64,000 bases of DNA from Streptomyces sp. NRRL S-37 (GTDB lineage: Bacteria > Actinomycetota > Actinomycetes > Streptomycetales > Streptomycetaceae): contig NZ_JOIZ01000005.1 in the NCBI RefSeq assembly GCF_000721605.1, positions 496,001-560,000 on the forward strand, given 5' to 3'. A program made the position numbers and the translations under genes. The notes beneath the pieces are model-generated. The model did no database searches, was not told the origin of the DNA, and worked only from the letters and a program-made list of their open reading frames with translations. Shown here one piece after another: positions 53,773 through 60,588 of the stretch (its first letter is position 1; every line of letters starts with the position of its first letter).

Positions 53773-54003
53773 TCAGTCGTCGCCCCGCTCGCCCGCGGGG
53801 GCGTCGCGCCACCGGGAGTCGTTCTCCCACTGGAGGTTGCGCTCGCGGGCCGTCTCCATGGCGTGTTCGGCCTCGGTGCGGCTGGCGTACGGGCCGAAGC
53901 GGTCCTTGCCCGGGCAGTCGGGCCCCTCCTCGACCTTCTTGTGCTCCAGGCAGTAGTACCACTCGCCCGGCTTTCCGACCGTCCGCTTCCTGAACAGGGG
54001 CAT
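53773..54003 (-). CDS. Small conserved actinobacterial protein, possible SPOR-like
   Basis: A 76-residue protein: MPLFRKRTVGKPGEWYYCLE, then HKKVEEGPDCPGKDRFGPYA and SRTEAEHAMETARERNLQWE. Two Cys and two His (CLEHKKVEEGPDC) could hold a metal. The segment RFGPYASRTEAEHAM resembles the end of SPOR-type repeats, but this is weak. It lies divergent from map, 75 nt away, a position often shared in streptomycetes. The role is unknown. Confidence 0.75.
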   Translation of the reverse strand: MPLFRKRTVGKPGEWYYCLEHKKVEEGPDCPGKDRFGPYASRTEAEHAMETARERNLQWENDSRWRDAPAGERGDD

Positions 54004-54065
54004 GACCGGCTCCTCTCACCGTCTCGCCGTCTCACCAGGAAGATGGTCCCCCGTCGCCGCTGAAT

Positions 54066-54071
54066 TAGACT
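54066..54071 (+). promoter_or_regulatory. -10 box of a leaderless map promoter
   Basis: TAGACT, a near-ideal -10 hexamer, ends 7 nt before ATG 54079, with no ribosome-binding site between. Confidence 0.6.
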
Positions 54072-54078
54072 CGCCGGC

Positions 54079-54936
54079 ATGTCTGGCCAGTCGCTGCTCG
54101 TCCCTGGGGAGCTGTCCCCCACCCGTTCCGTGCCCGGGAACATCCGTCGTCCCGAGTACGTCGGCAAGCCCGCCCCGACGCCGTACACCGGTCCGGAGGT
54201 GCAGACGCCCGAGACGATCGAGGCGATGCGCACCGCGGGCCGGATCGCCGCGCGGGCGATGGCGGAGGCCGCGAAGCTGATCGCGCCCGGCGTCACGACG
54301 GACGAACTGGACCGGGTGGCGCACGAGTACATGTGCGACCACGGCGCCTACCCGTCGACGCTCGGCTACCGCGGCTTCCCCAAGTCGCTGTGCACGTCGG
54401 TCAACGAGGTGATCTGCCACGGCATCCCGGACTCGACGGTGCTGCGCGACGGCGACATCGTCAACCTGGACGTGACGGCGTACATCGGCGGGGTGCACGG
54501 CGACAACAACGCGACGTACCTGGTCGGGGAGGTGGACGAGGAGAGCCGCCTGCTGGTGGAACGCACCCGCGAGTCCCTCGCCCGCGCGATCAAGGCGGTC
54601 AAGCCGGGCCGGCAGATCAACATCATCGGCCGGGTGATCGAGTCGTACGCGAAGCGGTTCGGCTACGGCGTGGTCCGTGACTTCACCGGCCACGGCATCA
54701 ACTCGTCCTTCCACTCGGGCCTGATCGTCCCGCACTACGACAGTCCGCACGCGACGACGGTGATGCAGCCGGGGATGACCTTCACCATCGAGCCGATGCT
54801 GACGCTGGGAACCCACGAGTACGACATGTGGGACGACGGCTGGACGGTCGTGACGAAGGACCGCAAGCGCACAGCCCAGTTCGAGCACACGCTGGTGGTG
54901 ACGGACACCGGCGCGGACATCCTGACGCTGCCGTAA
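54079..54936 (+). CDS. map: Type I methionine aminopeptidase
   Basis: A 285-residue metalloenzyme that removes the initiator Met from new proteins. An N-terminal extension of about 45 residues ([20 protein letters not shown]) is typical of the actinobacterial MapB type. Catalytic-domain ligands are visible: [17 protein letters not shown] with two Asp, [17 protein letters not shown] with His, FTIEPM with Glu and [10 protein letters not shown] with the last Glu. The start is leaderless. A hairpin follows the stop. Confidence 0.95.
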   Translation: MSGQSLLVPGELSPTRSVPGNIRRPEYVGKPAPTPYTGPEVQTPETIEAMRTAGRIAARAMAEAAKLIAPGVTTDELDRVAHEYMCDHGAYPSTLGYRGFPKSLCTSVNEVICHGIPDSTVLRDGDIVNLDVTAYIGGVHGDNNATYLVGEVDEESRLLVERTRESLARAIKAVKPGRQINIIGRVIESYAKRFGYGVVRDFTGHGINSSFHSGLIVPHYDSPHATTVMQPGMTFTIEPMLTLGTHEYDMWDDGWTVVTKDRKRTAQFEHTLVVTDTGADILTLP

Positions 54937-54954
54937 CCGTCCCGCCGGCCTGTG

Positions 54955-54982
54955 GCCCGCCCTCCCCGGAGAGCGGGCTTTC
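54955..54982 (+). terminator. map terminator, first copy of a repeated hairpin
   Basis: GCCCGC (54955-54960) and GCGGGC (54973-54978) enclose CCTCCCCGGAGA, which pairs partly, and TTTCCC follows. Its sequence is almost repeated at 55811-55843, on the other side of the TA remnant. Confidence 0.6.
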
Positions 54983-55080
54983 CCGGCACATGTGTGCCGG
55001 CATGGCGCCGGTGGACGTGTCGACCGACTCCCGGCAGTCCCGGTCCGGGCGATCGCACACCTTCGCCGCGACGGCTCCCG

Positions 55081-55402
55081 TCAGGCCGGCGTCTCGTTCT
55101 CCGCGTCGTCGGGGTCGTCGGGGTCGTCGGGGGTGATCGTCATGATCGCGACCGCCGGCGGATGCGGCTGCGGTGTATACACGTACACGACGGTCAGGCC
55201 CGGCATCCCCTCACGCGGTTCGAGTCGGGTCCGGTACACGGCCAAAGAGGCGCCGCCGTGCAACGGGCCCCGCCGGATGCCGAGTCCGGGGTTGTCTTCA
55301 CAGCTCCCGCCGCAGCTCTTCGACCGTCTGCCGGGCAACGGGACCGAGCGTCTGGAGGCGTTTCTCCGCCGCGGTCGCGACCACGACGACGGCACGGCTC
55401 AC
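55081..55402 (-). pseudogene. RelE-like toxin gene broken by a +1 frameshift
   Basis: The gene starts at GTG 55402, overlapping the antitoxin stop by 4 nt, and encodes MSRAVVVVATAAEKRLQTLG to VEELRREL before TGA at 55300-55298. Skipping one base restores a second frame, EDNPGLGIRRG, then YRTRLEPREGMPGLTVVYVY and a close at 55081. Together they make about 106 residues with the RelE/ParE toxin pattern and its usual C-terminal half. The second half ends with three perfect 9-bp repeats (55105-55131) encoding DDP. Either the toxin is dead, the read has one extra base, or the stop CTG-TGA is bypassed by frameshifting. Confidence 0.7.
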
Positions 55403-55692
55403 ACGCGTCCGCCCTTCTTGATCTCGGCGATGAGATCGAGCCCTTCCTGGAGCGCGTCGTCGAACTCGGGGTCACTATAGGCACGGATACTTCCGGCATA
55501 CGTTTTGATGACCTCGGCGACCTGGTGCAAGTCGGTAGCCGTGGAGGCGTCGAGGGCACGAGCCAGATCGGCCTCGAAATCTTCCTTGTCCCCCGGGAAA
55601 CCGCGGCCCTCGCGCAGGGCGGCCCGGATGTCGGCCACGGTCCTGAGCGGGGGCAGTGGCGTGTGGGGTGTCTCGGCGCGCTGCGCACCCAT
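55399..55692 (-). CDS. Antitoxin-like protein (DUF6247-like)
   Basis: A 97-residue acidic protein, MGAQRAETPHTPLPPLRTVA then DIRAALREGRGFPGDKEDFE and ending IAEIKKGGRV. The pattern PPLRTVADIRAAL followed by a helical acidic tail matches a small streptomycete family placed before RelE-like toxins. GAGGAG precedes ATG 55692. Its stop overlaps the toxin start (GTGA), the standard antitoxin-toxin coupling. Since the toxin frame is broken, the antitoxin may be an orphan. Confidence 0.7.
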   Translation of the reverse strand: MGAQRAETPHTPLPPLRTVADIRAALREGRGFPGDKEDFEADLARALDASTATDLHQVAEVIKTYAGSIRAYSDPEFDDALQEGLDLIAEIKKGGRV

Positions 55693-55810
55693 GAGGTCTC
55701 CTCGGGACGGGTATGCGGTTACGGCCATTATCGCGTCCCCCCATCGATCACGAGCCGGATTGCCGCATTCATCCACCCTCCCCCCGCCGTAGCACTTCCC
55801 TGCCCCCTCG

Positions 55811-55839
55811 GCCCGTCCTCCTTCCGGAGGGCGGGCTTT
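55811..55839 (+). terminator. Second copy of the map-type hairpin
   Basis: GCCCGTCCTCC (55811-55821) pairs with GGAGGGCGGGC (55826-55836), with one T-G pair, over a 4-nt loop, and TTTCCC follows. It shares about 30 of 36 bases with the hairpin after map. Confidence 0.65.
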
Positions 55840-55891
55840 CCCGTGCCGTGACAGAGTGAGAGTTACCGACAAGCCGTCGGCAACCATTGAC

Positions 55892-55910
55892 TTAGGTAAG
55901 CCTAACCATA
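55892..55910 (+). promoter_or_regulatory. DmdR/IdeR-type iron box before the heme oxygenase gene
   Basis: TTAGGTAAGCCTAACCATA matches the actinobacterial iron box TTAGGTTAGGCTAACCTAA at 15 of 19 positions, with intact dyad arms TTAGG and CCTAA. It lies 14 nt before the start codon, where Fe-bound DmdR would block transcription. Confidence 0.9.
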
Positions 55911-55924
55911 GAAGATCTGGATTC

Positions 55925-56572
55925 ATGGACTCCTTCTCGGCCCTCATCCGCACCGCCTCCCACGAGCAGCACGTGGAGGCGGAGACGTCGACGTTCATGA
56001 GCGATCTGCTGGGCGGCCGGCTGGGCGTGGATGCGTACGCGCGCTACACCGAGCAGCTGTGGTTCGTGTACGAGGCCCTGGAGTCCGGGGCGCGGAGCCT
56101 GACGTCGGACCCGGTGGCGGGCCCGTTCGTCCAGCCGGAACTCTTCCGCCTGCCCTCCCTGGAACGCGACCTGGCCCACCTGCGCGGCCCCGGCTGGCGC
56201 TCGACCTTGACCGCCCTCCCCGCCACCCGGACGTACGCGGCCCGTGTCGCCGAGTGCGCCCGCACCTGGCCGTCCGGCTACGTCGCCCACCACTACACCC
56301 GCTACCTCGGCGACCTCTCCGGCGGCCAGATCATCCGCGGCACGGCGGAGAAGACCTGGGGCTTCGACCGCAAGGGCGACGGCGTCCGCTTCTACGTCTT
56401 CGAGGACATCGCCAACCCGGCCGCCTTCAAGCGGGGTTACCGCGAACTCCTGGACGCGGTCCCGGTCGACGACCTGGAGAAGCAGCGCATCGTGGGCGAG
56501 TGCAAGCGGGCGTTCGCGCTGAACACGGAGGTCTTCCGGGCACTGGGCGAGGAGTTCCCTCTGTCGGCGTGA
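55925..56572 (+). CDS. Heme oxygenase (biliverdin-producing)
   Basis: A 215-residue enzyme of the HmuO/HO-1 fold that opens heme to biliverdin, CO and free iron. The proximal His is in LIRTASHEQHVEAE (about residue 16), and the distal-helix glycine motif is YLGDLSGGQIIRG (about residue 128). YVFEDIANPAAFKRGYR near 165 is also typical. An iron box overlaps the promoter, so it is expressed when iron is scarce. No heme importer gene is nearby. The ATG has only a weak GAAGA site. Confidence 0.94.
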   Translation: MDSFSALIRTASHEQHVEAETSTFMSDLLGGRLGVDAYARYTEQLWFVYEALESGARSLTSDPVAGPFVQPELFRLPSLERDLAHLRGPGWRSTLTALPATRTYAARVAECARTWPSGYVAHHYTRYLGDLSGGQIIRGTAEKTWGFDRKGDGVRFYVFEDIANPAAFKRGYRELLDAVPVDDLEKQRIVGECKRAFALNTEVFRALGEEFPLSA

Positions 56573-56674
56573 CTCCAGCCGGCGCCACCGAGCCTCGCGC
56601 CATCCGGGTGGCAAGCTGATCAAGAGAGGGCCAGGAGAGTGCCACCCTTGGCGAACAGGCTGGTGATCTCATCC

Positions 56675-57085
56675 CTACGGCAGCAAGGCCAAGGCGGACA
56701 CGTGATGCGGCTTGACAGCTCGGAAATGGCGGTGATCAAGGGTGGCGATCCGGTCGACCTCGTACCGTTCCGCAACGGCGATGACGGAAGCGCCGACCGC
56801 GCCGAGGGGGAAGCCGGCGTATGTGGTGATCAGCTTGCTGACTCGCAGCAGGTCGTCCGAGGTGAGATTGACAAGTTCGAAGAAGCCCATGGCAACATGC
56901 TCGACGAAGGCAGCTTCGATACGCGGCCAGTGTTCCAGCTGCCAGCTCACCTCGGCCAGCACTGTGACGGGGAGCAGCCTGCGGCCCCGTAGCTGGGAGA
57001 AGAAGGCGACGCAGTTCTCGTGGTGCTTGTCCCTGGCGTTGAAAAACGCCACCAGCGGGCCGGTGTCGAGGACCGTGGTGATCAC
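56675..57085 (-). CDS. PIN-domain (VapC-like) toxin with an altered active-site position
   Basis: A 136-residue PIN domain. The first Asp is in TTVLDTGPLVAFFN (residue 7), the Glu in VLAEVSWQLE (about 45) and the last Asp in IATLDHRHFRAV (about 116). At the third acidic position, where relatives have VDASVVAVAER, this protein has AVGASVIAVAER: Asp to Gly, a single-base change. It may be weak or inactive. It follows its antitoxin with a 4-nt overlap. Confidence 0.85.
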   Translation of the reverse strand: MITTVLDTGPLVAFFNARDKHHENCVAFFSQLRGRRLLPVTVLAEVSWQLEHWPRIEAAFVEHVAMGFFELVNLTSDDLLRVSKLITTYAGFPLGAVGASVIAVAERYEVDRIATLDHRHFRAVKPHHVSALALLP

Positions 57086-57360
57086 TCGCCGGCGCTCCGC
57101 TCGCGTTCCGTGCGCTCACGGATGTAGTCGTCGTGTCGCTCGGCATAGTCGGCTGGTGCTTCGATACTGCCGGACAGTGCGAGGAAGCCGGCGGGCAGGA
57201 GGTCACCGTCATCGCCCCCTCCGGCCGCGTCCGGGATCTGCTGGTCGACCTGGGAGAGTTCCTCGTCCTCAGTGATGATCAGCCGCAAGCGCCGCACCTG
57301 GGTCGGGCTCAGCCGGTCAACCAGGTGGTGCAGGTGCTCGTAGTCGTGCGCTGCCGTCAT
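57082..57360 (-). CDS. Antitoxin of the PIN toxin
   Basis: A 92-residue protein, MTAAHDYEHLHHLVDRLSPT then QVRRLRLIITEDEELSQ. The first half looks helical and DNA-binding like, and the tail (YAERHDDYIRERTERERSAG) is charged. It is placed directly before the toxin with a GTGA/ATGA-type overlap. This is the usual partner seen for PIN toxins of this type in streptomycetes. A short palindrome at 57413-57424 may be its operator. Confidence 0.75.
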   Translation of the reverse strand: MTAAHDYEHLHHLVDRLSPTQVRRLRLIITEDEELSQVDQQIPDAAGGGDDGDLLPAGFLALSGSIEAPADYAERHDDYIRERTERERSAGE

Positions 57361-57412
57361 GGCTCAAGCCTGGCACGCCCCGGCCTGCCTGTCCTGGCCC
57401 CTTTTGTTCCGG

Positions 57413-57424
57413 GTACGTTCGTAC
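57413..57424 (-). promoter_or_regulatory. Short palindrome before the PIN antitoxin gene
   Basis: GTACG-TT-CGTAC lies about 55 nt upstream of the antitoxin start on its template side. It fits an autoregulatory operator, but it is short. Confidence 0.35.
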
Positions 57425-57525
57425 TCCAGGGGGTGACGAACGTCCACGACCTGTACCCGTCGACCTCGATCCGCGTGATCACCCTGCCACCCCTCTCCCC
57501 ACTGTCACATGTGCACTGCGCCACA

Positions 57526-58155
57526 TCATCCGCCGCTCGTTCCCGTCCGTACGGCCAACGGCTCGGCCGCGTGCACCCTCAGCGCGGGGCCCTCGTCGAA
57601 CTCCAGCACCACGGCGGGACCGCCGGCCGCGTACCGATCACCGCGCACGTGCCGCACGGTGCGCCACTCCCCCCACACCCGTACCTCCTGCCCTGTCCGG
57701 ACCATGACCGCCGCCACCTCGCGCACCTCGGGTCCGGCCACGATGTCCGGAGCTTTCAGCTCCGCGAACACCGTCTTGCCGATCCCGCCGGGGCGCACCT
57801 CATGACCCCAGCGGTGCGCGAGCGCCGCGACGAGCAGCAGCCCCCGTCCGCCGGTCTCGTCCTCCCCGGGCTCCCGCACCTCGGGCCGCCCGCTCCCGGC
57901 GTCGCTCACCTCGATCCGCAGCATCCCGTCCGCCACGGAACGGCTGACCCGCACACCCACCTGCCGGTCACCCGGCACGGGAACGCGCAGCGCGTTGGTG
58001 ACCAGCTCCGACAACACCAACTCGGCGCTGTCCAGCGTCTCCTGACCCACACCCCAGCCGCCGAGCACGGCGTGCAGCAGCGCCCGGGCGCGGGGGACGC
58101 TGCGGCGGCGCAGGGAGGGCTGGTGGCACCCGTACGCGTCCGTGCTCAGCGACAC
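57526..58155 (-). CDS. ATP-binding protein of the anti-sigma/HATPase type
   Basis: A 209-residue protein. The HATPase_c fold (about 20-130) is shown by RARALLHAVLGGWG, ELVLSELVTNAL (N box), RIEVSDAGSGRPE (G1) and GGRGLLLVAALAHRWG (G2). A C-terminal extension of 75 residues follows. Such genes usually sit beside DUF5753 and DUF397 genes (whiJ/abaA-like loci), as here. The first 15 residues (MSLSTDAYGCHQPSL) are the antisense of the neighbouring regulator remnant, so the native start has probably been lost and replaced. Confidence 0.82.
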   Translation of the reverse strand: MSLSTDAYGCHQPSLRRRSVPRARALLHAVLGGWGVGQETLDSAELVLSELVTNALRVPVPGDRQVGVRVSRSVADGMLRIEVSDAGSGRPEVREPGEDETGGRGLLLVAALAHRWGHEVRPGGIGKTVFAELKAPDIVAGPEVREVAAVMVRTGQEVRVWGEWRTVRHVRGDRYAAGGPAVVLEFDEGPALRVHAAEPLAVRTGTSGG

Positions 58156-58723
58156 CTACATCGATCAGATCGAGATGGAGTCCATCTGCGCCGGCATCCG
58201 GACGTATCAGGTACAGCTGATTCCCGGGCTCTTGCAGACGGAGGAGTACGGACGGGCTGTGACTGTCGCTTCACGGGCCTGGCAGACCCCCGAGGAGATC
58301 GACCAGTTCGTACGGGTGCGCCTCACCCGCCAGGAACGGCTCGCCGGCGAAAGCCCCATCGAGTACTGGGCGGTGCTGGCGGAAGGTGTTCTGCATCAAC
58401 AGGTGGGCGGCACCGACGTGATGAGGGCACAGCTGCACCACCTCTTGGCCATGGCGCAGCGGCCCAACGTCACGATCCAGGTGCTCCCGTTCTCCCGTGG
58501 TGCGCACTCGAGCATGTACGGCCCGTACCTGCTGCTCTCCTTTCCGCAGATGGGGTCACTCGACCTGGTCCTCACGGAGACGCCCACCGGCAACATCTGG
58601 ATGGAGAGGGAGACCGAAGTGGCGTGTTACCGAGCGCTCTTCGACGACGCTCGAATGGCAGCATTGCCCCCTACGGAATCACTCGCGCTCATCCAGCGCG
58701 TCGTCAAGGAGTACAGGCCATGA
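58142..58723 (+). pseudogene. WhiJ-like regulator lacking its helix-turn-helix domain (DUF5753 remnant)
   Basis: The 193-codon frame from GTG 58142 is a complete DUF5753 domain: YIDQIEMESICAGIRTYQVQ, LIPGLLQTEEYGRAVTVAS, LTRQERL and VTIQVLPFSRGAH. In-frame homology extends upstream (EGWWHPYASVLSD, from about 58118) and then stops at the ATPase gene. Normal family members carry about 90-100 further residues with an XRE helix-turn-helix; these are absent. The remaining protein should not bind DNA. Its stop overlaps the DUF397 gene (ATGA). Truncation by deletion is the simplest explanation; a functional HTH-less form cannot be excluded. Confidence 0.75.
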
Positions 58724-58938
58724 ACCACGAAGCCCTCGACCATGCGGCCACCGACACGGCGATATGGCGCAAGAGCAGTCACAGCGGCGGACAGGGCGAC
58801 TGCCTGGAACTCGCCCACAACATCCCCGCCCTCGCCCCCGTCCGCGACAGCAAGAACCCGGGCGGCCCGGTGATCCCCTTCGGGCGGAACGCCTGGGACG
58901 TCTTTGTCACACAGTGGAGCGGTCAGCGTCCCAAATAG
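58720..58938 (+). CDS. DUF397 protein
   Basis: A 72-residue protein. The DUF397 signature is WRKSSHSGGQGDCLELAH, VRDSKNPGGPVIPF and AWDVFVTQW. Its genes normally follow WhiJ-like regulators and take part in developmental or antibiotic control in Streptomyces. ATG 58720 overlaps the stop of the truncated regulator by 4 nt. Confidence 0.92.
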   Translation: MNHEALDHAATDTAIWRKSSHSGGQGDCLELAHNIPALAPVRDSKNPGGPVIPFGRNAWDVFVTQWSGQRPK

Positions 58939-59073
58939 TCATGGCCGTCGAGGATGATTCCGGCACAATTCCATGTAACGGGATTTGGCGCCCTCCTTGT
59001 GATGGGCTGGCCGAGAGTACGCCGCCTCATCATGTCCAGGTGAGGCGTCCGCCCTGCCCGTTACGCCCGCCAT

Positions 59074-59475
59074 GTGGCACGTGAGATCGTCGTGCTCATG
59101 GTCGAGTCCTGGGTGATCGATGACGGCAGCACCACCCCTGTACCGTCCGGAGCGGTGTCGGCAATGCTTCGGGCGAGGTGTGACAGGGGCCAGTTCGAAA
59201 CGTGGCTGACCAGTTCGTCCGGCCGGTCGCTGACCTTTGTGACGAACACCGAGCGGGCGATGGTGATGCTGCTGGACGGCGAGGGCGATCCCGGCGAGCA
59301 TGCCGTGGACCCGGGAGCCGAGGGCCTCAGCCACGGGTTCATTCTGTCCGACGGGCAGCACGACGCGTACCCGGACCGGGACACCGTTCCCATCGATGAG
59401 GCGTTGCGGCTCGTGGAGCACATCGTCGGCACAGGGTCCTGGCCTGCGGCCGCACGCCGGGTTGTCGATCGCTGA
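59074..59475 (+). CDS. Imm1-family immunity-like protein, apparently orphan
   Basis: A 133-residue protein (GTG 59074; ATG 59098 would give 125). Its core SLTFVTNTERAMVMLLDGEG followed by DPGEHAVDPGAEG and DAYPDRDTVPIDEALRLVEH has the pattern of Imm1 proteins, which neutralise deaminase-type polymorphic toxins. No deaminase toxin frame is found next to it. It may protect against kin toxins, or the toxin gene was lost in the rearrangements seen directly to the right. Confidence 0.6.
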   Translation: MAREIVVLMVESWVIDDGSTTPVPSGAVSAMLRARCDRGQFETWLTSSSGRSLTFVTNTERAMVMLLDGEGDPGEHAVDPGAEGLSHGFILSDGQHDAYPDRDTVPIDEALRLVEHIVGTGSWPAAARRVVDR

Positions 59476-59532
59476 GACTCGCCGTCCTCCTCGTCCGGGC
59501 CCGGACCGGCGAACGGCTCCGCCCCGGCACCA

Positions 59533-59721
59533 TCAGCGCTCCAGGTACACCCGGCCGCCGATCTCCGTCCAGCCCTCCGGCTGGGGGGCGGTGAGGATCT
59601 GGGAGCCCGTGCCCTGGGCGATGTTCAGGGCCCGGCCCAGGCGGTCGGCGAGGAGGAAAGCCGCGGCGCCCGTCACCTCGTCTTTGCCGACGCGGTCCTG
59701 CACACCGGCTACGGCGCCCAG
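59533..59721 (-). pseudogene. C-terminal remnant of a PhzF-like protein
   Basis: Sixty-two codons remain in frame on the minus strand, including VGKDEVTGAAAFLLADRLGR, ALNIAQGTGSQ and GGRVYLER before TGA. The D/E-VTGAAA and QGxxS pattern is that of PhzF-family isomerases, whose last quarter this is. The upstream three quarters are missing: at about 59721 the sequence changes to IS3-type transposase on the other strand. Confidence 0.65.
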
Positions 59722-59970
59722 TAGATATACCAGCGGCGTGTTCGCCGCTGCCTGCCGCCGGGCCGGATTCCGTCAGTCCATGAGCGCGATCGGCAACTTG
59801 GCGGACAATGCATTCGTCGATTCCTTCAACGCAACGTTCAAACGCGAGACACTCCAGGGCCGAAAGCATTGGTCCAGCGAACGCGAAGCCTGCCTCGTCC
59901 AGCTCAGCCCGATCATCTACGGAAACACCTTCCGAACGATATCAACTACGTCGGCGCAAGCCGCATATCC
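59722..59970 (+). mobile_element. IS3-family transposase remnant
   Basis: The plus strand encodes YTSGVFAAACRRAGFRQSMS, AIGNLADNAFVDSFNATFKR and ETLQGRKHWSSEREACL, which is the end of the IS3/IS150-type DDE core. It then jumps to LSPIIYGNTFRTISTTSAQA, which is the extreme C-terminus, so about 30 codons are deleted. The Glu of the DDE triad (usually AESF) is Asp (VDSF). The N-terminal two thirds and the left end are absent. It is inactive. The rest of the 59476-60048 gap holds no intact gene. Confidence 0.75.
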
Positions 59971-60048
59971 ATGTCCAGGGTTTGGGCCAAGGCCCCTGTG
60001 GACGTTCTGAAAACACCTGCATGGTTAACGGGCCACATAAGGACTGCG

Positions 60049-60579
60049 CTAGTCAAGCTGGTATTTAATCCAATCCGTCCCACCCATCAGTGTCACACCA
60101 GCGTCCGCAAGACACTTGGCTTCTTCCGTGTAGTAATGGTTCGCCACCCGCGATCGAGCACCCGACATAGCGTTCTCCGCCCAGGCTCCTGCGAACATGG
60201 TTTTCCTGGCACGCTCTCGAAGCTTATTCCAGGCTGCCGCCAGAGACAATTCGTCAGTCATGGCCGAAAGAACAGACTCTCGCAAGATGGCGTCCGACTG
60301 CCCACCAAGGGTAATGAACAGAGAATCCGGATTCCTTTTCGAATACTCGAGGGATGAAGCGGCATTCAGGTCGACTGGGGATGGATTCAAAGAAATGCGG
60401 CGAACGTCATCACCACACTCCGGAGTGACTCCTGACCCCTGCCCCCCACCTACCAGTTTCACTTGGTAGGTGGGGGCGAAGCGCTCCTCAGCCAGGAGCA
60501 TCCCCAACTCTCGGGCCCACTCCCAAGCCATAACGTATATCTCGCGGCGGCTACCATGAAACTGGAGTGTTACTTTCAT
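60049..60579 (-). CDS. Candidate immunity protein for the RHS toxin
   Basis: A 176-residue protein that starts 9 nt after the toxin stop on the same strand, the standard place of an immunity gene. It is soluble and mixed alpha/beta: MKVTLQFHGSRREIYVMAWE, then YQVKLVGGGQG, SLNPSPVDL and FITLGGQSDAIL, ending GGTDWIKYQLD. No known Imm family was recognised by eye. Its base composition is visibly lower in GC than the rest of the window, as is the toxin tip, which points to joint acquisition. The ribosome-binding site is weak, so translational coupling is likely. Confidence 0.7.
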   Translation of the reverse strand: MKVTLQFHGSRREIYVMAWEWARELGMLLAEERFAPTYQVKLVGGGQGSGVTPECGDDVRRISLNPSPVDLNAASSLEYSKRNPDSLFITLGGQSDAILRESVLSAMTDELSLAAAWNKLRERARKTMFAGAWAENAMSGARSRVANHYYTEEAKCLADAGVTLMGGTDWIKYQLD

Positions 60580-60588
60580 CGAGACTCG

